Part shown: one piece after another, positions 1-6,358 of the stretch
Numbering within the stretch: position 1 is the stretch's first letter
Layout of the letters: each line of letters starts with the position of its first letter
Origin: an uncultured Mollicutes bacterium
Lineage (GTDB): Bacteria > Bacillota_I > Bacilli_A > RFN20 > CAG-449
Direction of reading: 5' to 3'
Assembly: GCA_900551385.1 (NCBI GenBank)
Contig: URVS01000026.1
Span: 1-11,411 of the forward strand
DNA length: 11,411 nt
Made by a program: the position numbers and the translations under genes
Notes under the pieces: generated by a model
Databases searched by the model: none
What the model was told of the DNA's origin: nothing
Seen by the model: the letters and a program-made list of their open reading frames with translations, nothing else

Positions 1-595
1 AGTCTGCTTTTTTGCGCTCGATCAGGTAATCAATACCGTACAGAGCAACACGACGGTAGTCGCCTACGATACGTCCGCGTCCGTATGTATCCGGAAGTCC
101 TGTGATGATCTTGTTGTGACGGGCTTTCTTCATCTCCGGTGTGTAGATGTCGAATACTCCCTGGTTATGTGTTTTATGATATTTTGTAAAGATCTCTTTC
201 AATCTTTCATTCGGCTCATAACCGTAAGTTGTACAAGCCTTTACTGCCATGTTAATACCACCGTAAGGCATAAACGCTCTCTTAAGCGGTTTGTCTGTCT
301 GAAGTCCGACAACTTTCTCCAGGTCTTTCATGCTCTCGTCGATATATCCCGGGCCGTATGCTGTAAGACCGGATACAACTTCTGTCTCCATGTCAAGAAC
401 GCCGCCTTTTGCACGTTCCTCTTTCTGCAGCTCCTGAAGTCTTCCCCACAGTTTATCTGTTGCCTCTGTAGGTCCTTCCAGGAATGATTCGTCTCCGTCA
501 TACGGTGTGTAGTTCTCCTGAATGAAATCGCGTACATCTACAGAATTTTTCCAGTTCTTTCCGGAAAATCCTGCCCACTGATCAAATTGTGCCAT
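1..595 (-). CDS. pflB: Pyruvate formate-lyase (formate C-acetyltransferase), N-terminal part, runs off the window
   Basis: Cytoplasmic glycyl-radical enzyme that converts pyruvate and CoA to acetyl-CoA and formate in anaerobic fermentation. The reading frame opens at ATG 593-595 (MAQFDQWAGFSGKNW) and stays open for 198 codons to the window edge. Recognisable PFL stretches are YTPYDGDESFL near residue 30, GPGYIDE near 85, and the conserved block TYGRGRIVGDYRRVALYG near residues 167-184. PFL is usually about 750 residues, so roughly a quarter is visible; the catalytic cysteines and the glycine-radical site lie outside. A GAAGGC ribosome-binding site lies 8-9 bases upstream of the start. No activating enzyme (pflA) is in view. 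Composition matches the neighbouring MATE and MarR genes and not the AT-rich DNA further right; a Lachnospiraceae-like source is inferred. Identity is very secure. Confidence 0.96.
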   Translation of the reverse strand, partial: MAQFDQWAGFSGKNWKNSVDVRDFIQENYTPYDGDESFLEGPTEATDKLWGRLQELQKEERAKGGVLDMETEVVSGLTAYGPGYIDESMKDLEKVVGLQTDKPLKRAFMPYGGINMAVKACTTYGYEPNERLKEIFTKYHKTHNQGVFDIYTPEMKKARHNKIITGLPDTYGRGRIVGDYRRVALYGIDYLIERKKAD

Positions 596-734
596 AATTT
601 GAAAGCCTTCTCTGAAATCTTAATAAATTTATTCGTTTCATACCGAAGCACATCATCTGCGCTTTCGGTTCATGCAATGAGCGGTTAAACAGTCCAAATG
701 ATATCGTAATTTGTATCTCATTGCCACATGCGCT

Positions 735-763
735 AGTATAACATCACCCGAAGGAAAAAACAA
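735..763 (-). promoter_or_regulatory. Probable sigma-70/sigma-A type promoter of pflB
   Basis: On the minus strand a -35 element TTGTTT (758-763) and a -10 element TATACT (735-740) are separated by exactly 17 bases. Transcription would begin near 728 and give a 5' untranslated region of about 130 bases before pflB. That leader can form an imperfect hairpin, CCGAAGC at 643-649 pairing with GCTTTCGG at 661-668 with one bulged base. Seen by eye only; no transcript data. Confidence 0.55.
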
Positions 764-773
764 CCATTATAAC

Positions 774-786
774 GAGAATCCTTCTC
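774..786. repeat. Short inverted repeat upstream of the pflB promoter, possible operator
   Basis: GAGAA-TCC-TTCTC is a perfect 5-bp inverted repeat with a 3-base centre, lying just upstream of the -35 element of the proposed pflB promoter. Its position would suit an activator or repressor site, but it does not match a consensus I can name, and a repeat this short can occur by chance. Confidence 0.25.
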
Positions 787-878
787 AAAAACGCCTTTGT
801 TCTTGATTTAGTACAATTTTGCCTGTATACGCTCTTATATTTACTATATATTGTGTTTGTTAAATCATTATCATACTT

Positions 879-2210
879 TCAGTAGCGGTACTTTTTCTTC
901 TCCTTTATTAAAAATATAATTGTCACCGCCAAAGCCATCGTTTCTGCAGCCAAAACGGACGTCCACACTCCGTCGATACCGATAATCAGAGGAAGGAAAC
1001 ATACTGCCGCCACCTGAAACAAAAACGTTCTCAAAAACGAAATAGCCGCCGACACAAATCCGTTATTCAATGCCGTAAAGAAAGAAGACGCCCATATGTT
1101 GATTCCCATAATCAAGAACGAAAAAGAAAACAGGCGGAATCCGCGAACGGTCATCAAAAGAAGCTCTTTATCATAATTTACAAAAATCCTGACAAGAGGC
1201 ATTGAAAGTATCTCCGCCGCTATCGTCAGTACAATTCCCGCTACAATCAAAATATTTTTACTTTTCCTGTATAAATTATGAAGCTCTGCGTCATTCCCCG
1301 CTCCGTAATGATAACTTACAATCGGAGCGCTTCCGACCGAATATCCCATAAAAACCGCAACGAAGATAAAATTCACATACATAATGACTCCAAACGCAGC
1401 CACACCGTCTGCACCTGCAAGTTTCATCAACTGAAAGTTATAAAGAATATTCACAAGAGACGTCGACAAATTCGTCACCATTTCCGACGAACCGTTCATG
1501 CATGTTTTCAGAAGAATATCTTTATACAGTTTCGTTCTCCAAGTGATCCGCAGCCCATTGCGGCTTCCTTTCGCAAAAAAGAAAAACGGCGCGATCCCTC
1601 CTACGATCTGTCCCATTCCTGTAGCGATCGCAGCTCCTGCCACTCCCCACTCAAATACTGCGATAAACAAGTAATCAAACACAACGTTCGTCAGTCCGGC
1701 CGCAATATTGATCTTCAGGCTCAAAACCGGCTCTTCCGCGGCAACGAGAAAGCTTTGAAACATATTCTGCAAAATAAACGCCGTCTGCGTCGCAAAAAGA
1801 ATTCTTCCGTATACGATGCAATGTTCCAAAAGTTCGCCATCCGCTTTGAGCATCCGGGCAATTTGCGGCGTAAAGATAAAACAGATAACCGAAAAAATAA
1901 CGCTGACGATAATACCGAAATAAAGAATCATCGAAAAATATTGATTCGCTTTTTCCTTCTTACCTTCCCCAAGCGTTTTTGCTACGATGGCGCTTCCGCC
2001 TGTTCCGAGCATAAATCCGATTGCTGCGATTCCCATAGATACCGGCCAGATCAGATTTGTCGCCGCAAATGGCATTTTCCCGACATAGTTTGACACAAAA
2101 AGTCCGTCTACAATACTGTACATCGACGTACAGATAAGCATAAGAACTGTTGATATTGTAAAGCGAATCAGTCTGCGGTATGTAAAGTGATCCGAAAGCT
2201 GTATGTTCAT
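879..2210 (-). CDS. MATE-family multidrug efflux transporter
   Basis: Integral membrane cation-coupled antiporter of the MATE family, 443 residues, the usual length for twelve transmembrane helices. The N-terminal half has the family signatures VDGLFVSNYVG (about residues 34-44) and GTGGSAIVAKTLGEGKK (about 69-85). The second half repeats the fold, with NGSSEMVTNLSTSLVNILYN and GYSVGSAPIVSYHYGAGN (about 287-304). The start ATG at 2208-2210 overlaps the stop of the MarR gene as ATGA, so the two are probably translationally coupled; GGAG lies 10 bases before it. A MarR regulator joined to a MATE pump recalls mepRA of Staphylococcus aureus, which suggests drug-responsive efflux, but the substrate cannot be read from the sequence. 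Nearest relatives are probably Lachnospiraceae MATE proteins (inference from composition). Confidence 0.93.
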   Translation of the reverse strand: MNIQLSDHFTYRRLIRFTISTVLMLICTSMYSIVDGLFVSNYVGKMPFAATNLIWPVSMGIAAIGFMLGTGGSAIVAKTLGEGKKEKANQYFSMILYFGIIVSVIFSVICFIFTPQIARMLKADGELLEHCIVYGRILFATQTAFILQNMFQSFLVAAEEPVLSLKINIAAGLTNVVFDYLFIAVFEWGVAGAAIATGMGQIVGGIAPFFFFAKGSRNGLRITWRTKLYKDILLKTCMNGSSEMVTNLSTSLVNILYNFQLMKLAGADGVAAFGVIMYVNFIFVAVFMGYSVGSAPIVSYHYGAGNDAELHNLYRKSKNILIVAGIVLTIAAEILSMPLVRIFVNYDKELLLMTVRGFRLFSFSFLIMGINIWASSFFTALNNGFVSAAISFLRTFLFQVAAVCFLPLIIGIDGVWTSVLAAETMALAVTIIFLIKEKKKYRY

Positions 2211-2650
2211 AATCTTAATTCTCCTACCTTTTGTCTGAAAATTTCCATATATTTTGCATTCAAACGTAAAAGTTTCTTTCTCTCCTCTTCTGTCATATGC
2301 ATAAAAACGCCTGCCTCTGCCTCCATCACGGGAATGATCTTTTGTTTTGCCATCGCTTTTCCTTTTTCGGTCAAAACAATCTGCTTGTCATGCCCTTTGC
2401 CGCTTTCCAATACAACGCAGCCGTTTTGCACTAATTTTTTCACCGAAGAATTCACTGTCTGCCGACTGATAGAATACTGTTTTGCGATTTCCCTCTGGCA
2501 GCAACCGTCTTCAAACTCTACGATACTATACAGCACAATAAAGTCAGTGTCCGATATTCCCGCTTTTACACATATTTCATGGTAGATACTCTCCATCTCC
2601 CGATAGATCCTGTTGTTCTCTTTTAATTCTCTCGACTGCGTATAATTCAT
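2207..2650 (-). CDS. MarR-family transcriptional regulator
   Basis: A 147-residue winged-helix repressor of usual MarR length. The helix-turn-helix spans about residues 51-72 (CQREIAKQYSISRQTVNSSVKKL) and the wing about 80-97 (VLESGKGHDKQIVLTEKGK), ending in the typical LTEKG of the family. N- and C-terminal helices would make the dimer interface. It lies immediately upstream of the MATE pump with an ATGA overlap, so it most likely represses its own operon and releases it on binding a pump substrate (inference). A GGAAGCGAGG ribosome-binding region precedes ATG 2648-2650. Its promoter is not visible because the AT-rich junction begins only some 20-45 bases upstream; the native upstream DNA may be missing. 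Confidence 0.93.
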   Translation of the reverse strand: MNYTQSRELKENNRIYREMESIYHEICVKAGISDTDFIVLYSIVEFEDGCCQREIAKQYSISRQTVNSSVKKLVQNGCVVLESGKGHDKQIVLTEKGKAMAKQKIIPVMEAEAGVFMHMTEEERKKLLRLNAKYMEIFRQKVGELRL

Positions 2651-2659
2651 GCCAAACCT

Positions 2660-2700
2660 CGCTTCCTATTTTCTTTCATTTATCCTTACACATCTTTTTT
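2660..2700. other. Abrupt composition break: probable assembly or recombination junction
   Basis: Left of about 2665 the DNA is moderate in G+C with Lachnospiraceae-like genes. Right of about 2690 it is strongly AT-rich with a different codon style (AAA, ATT, TTA, AGA dominant), and this holds to the window end. The break coincides with loss of the C-terminal ATPase of the histidine kinase and lies just before the MarR start. I see no insertion sequence, tRNA, integrase or clear terminal repeat at the break. The exact point cannot be fixed because both sides are A/T-rich over these bases. Confidence 0.75.
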
Positions 2701-3784
2701 CTTTATTATTAATTAATGATACAGCATTAATAGCGTTATCTAAAATATTACCAAAAAAAGAATATAATTCACCTTCTTTTATAAAAGATAAATCGCATTG
2801 ACTAACCATACAAGTTAATACAATACCTTTTTCATTACATAATAAACTTTTTTCAGTTAAAATAATATCTAATACTTCATTACCTGTATTAATATTTGCA
2901 TCATAAATAGAAATTGTTTCTTGTATTTCTTTAACAAATTCTTGATTAATTTTACCTTTTACAGCATATTCATTTATTTGATGCTTTAAATCATGACACT
3001 TTAAATTAATTAATTTTATATTTTCTTTTTGTAAATCATATTGTTTTTGGCTATGCCTAAGAGCTTCTTGCATAATAGCCATTTCATTTGACATATCTTT
3101 TGTATTAATTAAATTATATTCAATATAAAAAACTAAAGCACAACATAAAATATTATAAAAATATAACATTCTATCTTTAAATACATTATCTGTTGAATAT
3201 GTAACAATCGCATTAATAACAATATCTACTATCAAAATTAAACCAGTAAATAGTAATAATGTTGTAGATTTAAATTTAATAGTTTCTGCAGTTTTAAGTT
3301 TTGAAGCAAATAATATATATCCTCCCCAATAACAGAATAAAAATATATCTAAATATGATAAAATAATTATTATTGTCCTTTGATCAAAATTAGCAAAATC
3401 TAATGGATTAGAACTATATGGATCATTTGAATTAATCCAACCAAATGTAGAAAAAATCAAAACATATATTCCATAAGCAAAATGTCTAATTGTATATGAC
3501 GCTATTGCACAAAAGAAAGCATAACTCCATGAAATATTAAAAACAAATTTTAAATGAAAAAACGCTACAACGAATAATATAATAAACATTATAGTAGAAT
3601 ACCAACTAGTATAAGCATATTTAAGTGGTAAAGGATATAATGCACTTATAGCTAGTGAAAAAATCCATGCACCAATAACTCTTAAGATAAAATGTTTCTT
3701 TTTTTTCATTCTAAAAGCAAATAAATATTCACTAATCAAAAGTTCAATCATGAATAATATTTTATAAAAAAACAACATGCTCAT
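2666..3784 (-). CDS. Agr-type (GHKL) sensor histidine kinase, truncated at its C-terminus
   Basis: Membrane sensor kinase resembling AgrC. The first 230 residues or so are hydrophobic with about five or six membrane segments. A dimerisation helix follows with the phospho-acceptor motif CHDLKH (His about residue 264 from this start), then TGNEVLDIILTEK and the N-box FFGNILDNAINAV. The G-boxes and lid of the ATP-binding domain are absent: the frame meets a stop about 20 residues after the N-box, in sequence that probably belongs to the other side of the composition break, so this product could not bind ATP normally. The preferred start is ATG 3782-3784, overlapping the response-regulator stop as ATGA; an ATG 18 bases upstream (3800-3802) is also open. 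The partner regulator is immediately upstream. No agrB or agrD peptide gene is in view; it may lie in missing DNA beyond the break. Confidence 0.85.
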   Translation of the reverse strand: MSMLFFYKILFMIELLISEYLFAFRMKKKKHFILRVIGAWIFSLAISALYPLPLKYAYTSWYSTIMFIILFVVAFFHLKFVFNISWSYAFFCAIASYTIRHFAYGIYVLIFSTFGWINSNDPYSSNPLDFANFDQRTIIIILSYLDIFLFCYWGGYILFASKLKTAETIKFKSTTLLLFTGLILIVDIVINAIVTYSTDNVFKDRMLYFYNILCCALVFYIEYNLINTKDMSNEMAIMQEALRHSQKQYDLQKENIKLINLKCHDLKHQINEYAVKGKINQEFVKEIQETISIYDANINTGNEVLDIILTEKSLLCNEKGIVLTCMVSQCDLSFIKEGELYSFFGNILDNAINAVSLINNKEKRCVRINERK

Positions 3785-4500
3785 AATGAGCCGCTTCCAC
3801 ATTTACAAAGATATTTAGCTAAAGAAGAGCAAAATTCTTTTCTTTTTGGAGCGGATATTTGTAAACTATCATTGCCCACTACCACCATATTATTATTTAT
3901 TTCTTTAACAAATCTTAAATTAACTAAATAACATTGGTTACATAAAGCAAAACTATCATCACCAATTTCTTCAAACACTTTTTTTAAAGTACCACTAGCA
4001 GTAACATTTTCTTTCTTTAAATGATAAATTAAAACATGTTTATTTACTTCAACATATAATATATCAAATATAGAAACAACCCTTCTTCCACCTTGATAAT
4101 TAATAACTATCTTTTTATTTTGATTACTTAATAAACTCTTAAAAATTCTTTTTAATTTAATAGCAAAACTATAATAATTAAAAGGTTTAACAATAAAATC
4201 ATAAGCATTAACTGAATATCCATTAACTGCATATTGCATAAGATTAGTCACAAAAACAATCATGACGTTTTTATCTTTTTCTCTTAATTTAATAGTAGCG
4301 TCCATACCATTTATTCCTGGTAATTCTATATCCATAAAAACTAAATCAAAATTATTTTTATAATAAGACAAAAAATCATCAGCGTTATTATATATTGTAA
4401 TACTTATTTCAATTCTATGTTCATTAGCAAAGCTATTTATATAAGATTCAATTTGCTTTGATACATTTATTTCATCTTCTACTACAGCAATATTTAACAT
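3781..4500 (-). CDS. LytTR-family response regulator (AgrA-like)
   Basis: Cytoplasmic transcription factor of 239 residues with two domains. The receiver (about 1-120) has the acidic pair E8/D9, phospho-acceptor D57 in VFMDIELPG, T85 in VFVTN and K105 in DFIVKPF. The LytTR DNA-binding domain (about 138-235) begins KKIVINYQGGRRVVSIFDILYVEV and includes a conserved NLRFVKEI stretch. Family members bind pairs of short direct repeats and usually control quorum-sensing, bacteriocin or surface-factor genes. GAGGAA sits 6 bases upstream of ATG 4498-4500. It pairs with the overlapping kinase downstream. A candidate binding site with direct repeats lies in its own upstream region at 4574-4604. It is transcribed divergently from infC. 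Family assignment is secure; the target genes are unknown. Confidence 0.93.
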   Translation of the reverse strand: MLNIAVVEDEINVSKQIESYINSFANEHRIEISITIYNNADDFLSYYKNNFDLVFMDIELPGINGMDATIKLREKDKNVMIVFVTNLMQYAVNGYSVNAYDFIVKPFNYYSFAIKLKRIFKSLLSNQNKKIVINYQGGRRVVSIFDILYVEVNKHVLIYHLKKENVTASGTLKKVFEEIGDDSFALCNQCYLVNLRFVKEINNNMVVVGNDSLQISAPKRKEFCSSLAKYLCKCGSGSL

Positions 4501-4573
4501 AATTATTCCTCATTTTTATTTTATTACATCTATTTAAAAATGCAATTTTTTGTTAAAAATATAAATATAAAAT

Positions 4574-4604
4574 GCATATTCTAAGATTTTTAAGCATATT
4601 TTAA
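4574..4604. repeat. Direct repeats upstream of the response regulator, candidate LytTR operator
   Basis: GCATATTCTAA at 4574-4584 and GCATATTTTAA at 4594-4604 match at 10 of 11 positions with a 20-base period, close to two helical turns. AgrA/LytTR regulators typically bind two direct repeats spaced about this way. The repeats lie between the response-regulator gene and the infC promoter, so they could serve autoregulation. The DNA is AT-rich and chance repeats are common, so this is a suggestion only. Confidence 0.35.
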
Positions 4605-4633
4605 TTTTAAATTTCAATACTTAAAAAATATCA

Positions 4634-4662
4634 TTGACATATTTATTTTCTTTAAGTAATAT
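4634..4662 (+). promoter_or_regulatory. Strong vegetative promoter of infC-rpmI-rplT
   Basis: A perfect -35 box TTGACA (4634-4639) is followed by a 17-base spacer and a near-consensus -10 box TAATAT (4657-4662). Transcription would start near 4669, just before the structured leader. This is the best-matching promoter in the window, as expected for a translation operon. Confidence 0.85.
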
Positions 4663-4669
4663 ATATAAG

Positions 4670-4800
4670 GTAAATAAAACCGTGGAAAGAGGAAGCGCCC
4701 GCTTCTCACCAGATTTATTTTAATAAATTGGTAAAAAGCTACAAGATTCTAAATAAGAACTTTTTGATGGGCGCAGGATTCTGTGCCCATTTTATTTTAC
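4670..4800 (+). ncRNA. Structured mRNA leader of infC-rpmI-rplT (L20-leader type)
   Basis: The untranslated leader has three parts. First, GAAGC (4692-4696) pairs with GCTTC (4701-4705), reinforced by GTG 4682-4684 with CAC 4707-4709. Second, a long hairpin has arms ACCA-G-ATTTATT (4708-4719) and AATAAATTGGT (4722-4732) with one bulged G. Third is the terminator at 4767-4800. The bases GCGCCC (4695-4700), including the first hairpin's loop, are perfectly complementary to GGGCGC (4769-4774) in the terminator stem, so a long-range pseudoknot or antiterminator could compete with termination. In Bacillus subtilis this operon is repressed by ribosomal protein L20 acting on such a leader to cause early termination. 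Assignment rests on position, structure and the gene order; the covariance-model score was not computed. Confidence 0.8.
4767..4800 (+). terminator. Intrinsic terminator / attenuator in the infC leader
   Basis: A 10-bp stem, ATGGGCGCAG (4767-4776) with CTGTGCCCAT (4781-4790), GATT loop and one G-U pair, is followed by TTTATTTTA. It ends just before the infC ribosome-binding site, the right place for an attenuator. GGGCGC in its 5' arm can instead pair with 4695-4700. Confidence 0.82.
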
Positions 4801-4815
4801 TAGGAGGATTTTATC

Positions 4816-5364
4816 ATAGAAAACAATAATAGATCACCAAAATTTAATAAATATGGTGATGACTTAGTCAACAATCTTATCCGTTTCCCTACTGTATTAG
4901 TTATTGATCCAGAAGGTAAACAATTAGGTGAAATGCCAAGAACAAGAGCACTTCAATTAGCAGAAACTTATTCAATGGATTTACTTTGTGTAGCACCTAA
5001 TGCAAAGGTTCCAGTTTGCAAAATCTTAGATTATGGAAAATATCGTTTCCAACAACAAAAAAAAGCTAGAGAAGCAAAAAAGAACCAAACAATTATTGAA
5101 GTTAAAGAAGTTCAACTTTCTCCAGTAATTGGTGAACATGACTTACAAACCAAACTTAAACATGCATTACGTTTCTTAGATGAAGGTAATAAAGTAAAAA
5201 TTACAATGAGATTTAAAGGTAGACAATTATCTCATATGGAAGTTGGTCAAGAAGTTATTGATCGTTTTATCTCATTATGTGGAGATAAGGCTGTTGTTGA
5301 AAAGCCTGCAGTTCTTGATAAAAGAACCTTAATCGTCATTTTAGCGTCGAAAGTAAAAAAATAG
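4816..5364 (+). CDS. infC: Translation initiation factor IF-3, with near-cognate ATA (or ATC) start
   Basis: IF-3 binds the 30S subunit, checks the start codon and initiator tRNA, and prevents premature 50S joining. The N-domain includes NNLIRFPTVLVIDPEGKQLGEM and CVAPNAKVPVCKILDYGKYRFQQ; a lysine-rich linker (KKAREAKKN) leads to the C-domain (KEVQLSPVIGEHDLQTKL, KITMRFKGRQ). The first ATG in frame, at 4933, would delete the start of the N-domain. Between the in-frame TAG at 4801 and that ATG there is no ATG, GTG or TTG. AGGAGG at 4802-4807 stands 8 bases before ATA 4816-4818 and 5 before ATC 4813-4815. Both downstream genes use exactly 8, which favours ATA and gives 182 residues. Non-AUG infC starts are known (AUU in Escherichia coli) and allow IF-3 to limit its own synthesis. 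Confidence 0.93.
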   Translation: MENNNRSPKFNKYGDDLVNNLIRFPTVLVIDPEGKQLGEMPRTRALQLAETYSMDLLCVAPNAKVPVCKILDYGKYRFQQQKKAREAKKNQTIIEVKEVQLSPVIGEHDLQTKLKHALRFLDEGNKVKITMRFKGRQLSHMEVGQEVIDRFISLCGDKAVVEKPAVLDKRTLIVILASKVKK

Positions 5365-5376
5365 GAGGACAAAATC

Positions 5377-5571
5377 ATGCCAAAAATGAAATCCAAAAAA
5401 GCTTTAACAAAAAGAGTTAAAGTCACTGGTTCTGGAAAATTAAAGAGACATTCATCTTACATTTCCCACTTAAGCCATAACAAATCACACAAACAAATTC
5501 GTCAATTAAGAAAGGCAAGTATGGTATCTAAGTCAGACTACAAGAGAGTCAAAGACTTAATCCAACAATAG
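5377..5571 (+). CDS. rpmI: 50S ribosomal protein L35 (bL35)
   Basis: Small basic ribosomal protein of 64 residues, the family's normal length. It begins [24 protein letters not shown] and carries the histidine/lysine-rich middle [23 protein letters not shown], both standard for bL35. It lies 12 bases after infC and 12 before rplT in the conserved infC-rpmI-rplT order. AGGAGG (5363-5368) lies 8 bases before ATG and overlaps the infC TAG stop. Confidence 0.98.
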   Translation: MPKMKSKKALTKRVKVTGSGKLKRHSSYISHLSHNKSHKQIRQLRKASMVSKSDYKRVKDLIQQ

Positions 5572-5583
5572 GAGGAACTAACG

Positions 5584-5940
5584 ATGAGAGTAAAAGGTGG
5601 AACAGTTACACACGCAAGAAGAAAAAAAGTATTAAAAAGAGCTAAAGGTTATTTTGGTTCAAAGCATCTTCTCTTCAAGACAGCTCATGAACAAGTAATG
5701 CATTCATTACATTATGCATATGTTTCTCGTAGAACAATCAAAAGAGATTATAGAAAACTTTGGATCGTTCGTATCAATGCAGCTTGCAGAAATTACGATA
5801 TCAACTATTCAACATTAATGCATGGATTAAAACTTGCTAATATTAATGTTAATAGAAAAATGCTTTCTGAATTAGCAATTACTGATGAACAAGCATTTGC
5901 TGAATTAGTAAAAACAGCTAAAGAAGCATTAGCTAAATAA
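5584..5940 (+). CDS. rplT: 50S ribosomal protein L20 (bL20)
   Basis: 23S rRNA-binding protein needed early in 50S assembly, 118 residues as usual. It starts [25 protein letters not shown], the long basic N-terminal extension; the globular part contains [21 protein letters not shown] and [25 protein letters not shown], both highly conserved. In Bacilli L20 also represses this operon by binding the leader upstream of infC, and a fitting leader is present here at 4670-4800. AGGAGG (5570-5575) lies 8 bases before ATG and overlaps the rpmI stop. A terminator follows 15 bases after the stop. Confidence 0.98.
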   Translation: MRVKGGTVTHARRKKVLKRAKGYFGSKHLLFKTAHEQVMHSLHYAYVSRRTIKRDYRKLWIVRINAACRNYDINYSTLMHGLKLANINVNRKMLSELAITDEQAFAELVKTAKEALAK

Positions 5941-5954
5941 TTAAACTTAAAATG

Positions 5955-5980
5955 AGCACGATTTATTTCGTGCTTTTTTT
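5955..5980 (+). terminator. Intrinsic terminator of the infC-rpmI-rplT operon
   Basis: AGCACGA (5955-5961) pairs with TCGTGCT (5968-5974) across a 6-base loop and is followed by a run of T to 5980. It lies between rplT and the convergent ytfJ. The ytfJ stop codon (5963-5965) is inside the loop, so the hairpin overlaps the ytfJ 3' end. On the minus strand the hairpin is followed only by CATTTT, so termination in that direction would be weaker. Confidence 0.88.
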
Positions 5981-6358
5981 ATTGCTCTTTTTTAATAAAG
6001 AAATACTTAATTCTAATAATTTGTCAAATAATGTATCTCCTTGTTCAACTCTTATAATTTTTGAATTATCATTATCAATCATTAAAAAAGCAATTGGTTC
6101 AATATTTACTCCACCTAATGTTCCTCCTCCAAATGGATAAGATTCATTTTCAATTAAATCATTATTAATAATTTGTCCTTTATTAGTATTAAATTCACTT
6201 CCTCCTACTCCAAAACCAAAAGTAACTTTACTTAAAGGAATTAAAATTTTATTTTCATCAATATGTAATGGAGATCCTATTACTTTTGAAGAATCAACTA
6301 ATAAATTAAGACTTTGTAATGAATTATTCAGCATTTGACTAATTTCTCTTTGGGCCAT
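5963..6358 (-). CDS. ytfJ: YtfJ/GerW-family protein (Spore_YtfJ)
   Basis: A 131-residue protein with the family's glycine-rich signatures in order: VIGSP (26-30), IPLSKVTFGFGVGGSEF (40-56) and YPFGGGTLGGVNIEPIAFL (74-92), ending in a helix DKLLELSISLLKK. No signal peptide or membrane segment is seen. In Bacillus subtilis YtfJ (GerW) is a sporulation-associated protein needed for germination triggered by some nutrients; its biochemical activity is not established. The gene follows ytfI with a 20-base overlap, an order also found in B. subtilis (from memory). AAAGGA precedes ATG 6356-6358. Homologues also occur outside spore formers, so it is not evidence of sporulation by itself. The final codons lie within the rplT terminator hairpin. 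Confidence 0.87.
   Translation of the reverse strand: MAQREISQMLNNSLQSLNLLVDSSKVIGSPLHIDENKILIPLSKVTFGFGVGGSEFNTNKGQIINNDLIENESYPFGGGTLGGVNIEPIAFLMIDNDNSKIIRVEQGDTLFDKLLELSISLLKKSNKKSTK

Noticed and set aside
116..487. Plus-strand open frame opposite pflB
   Set aside because: The minus-strand frame is unmistakable PFL; the plus-strand translation is cysteine-rich and unrecognisable.
840..870. Rex-type redox repressor site (TTGTGTTTGTTAAATC)
   Set aside because: Only one half resembles TTGTTAA; the second half-site is missing at the needed spacing, and it lies far from the proposed promoter.
1278..2093. Long plus-strand open frame of about 270 codons
   Set aside because: It lies opposite the MATE gene, has a composition odd for a protein (many H, R, K, S, N) and no family signature. 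It is a shadow of the real gene.
5952..6140. Plus-strand open frame after rplT
   Set aside because: It begins inside the rplT terminator and runs opposite ytfJ, with no ribosome-binding site or recognisable product.
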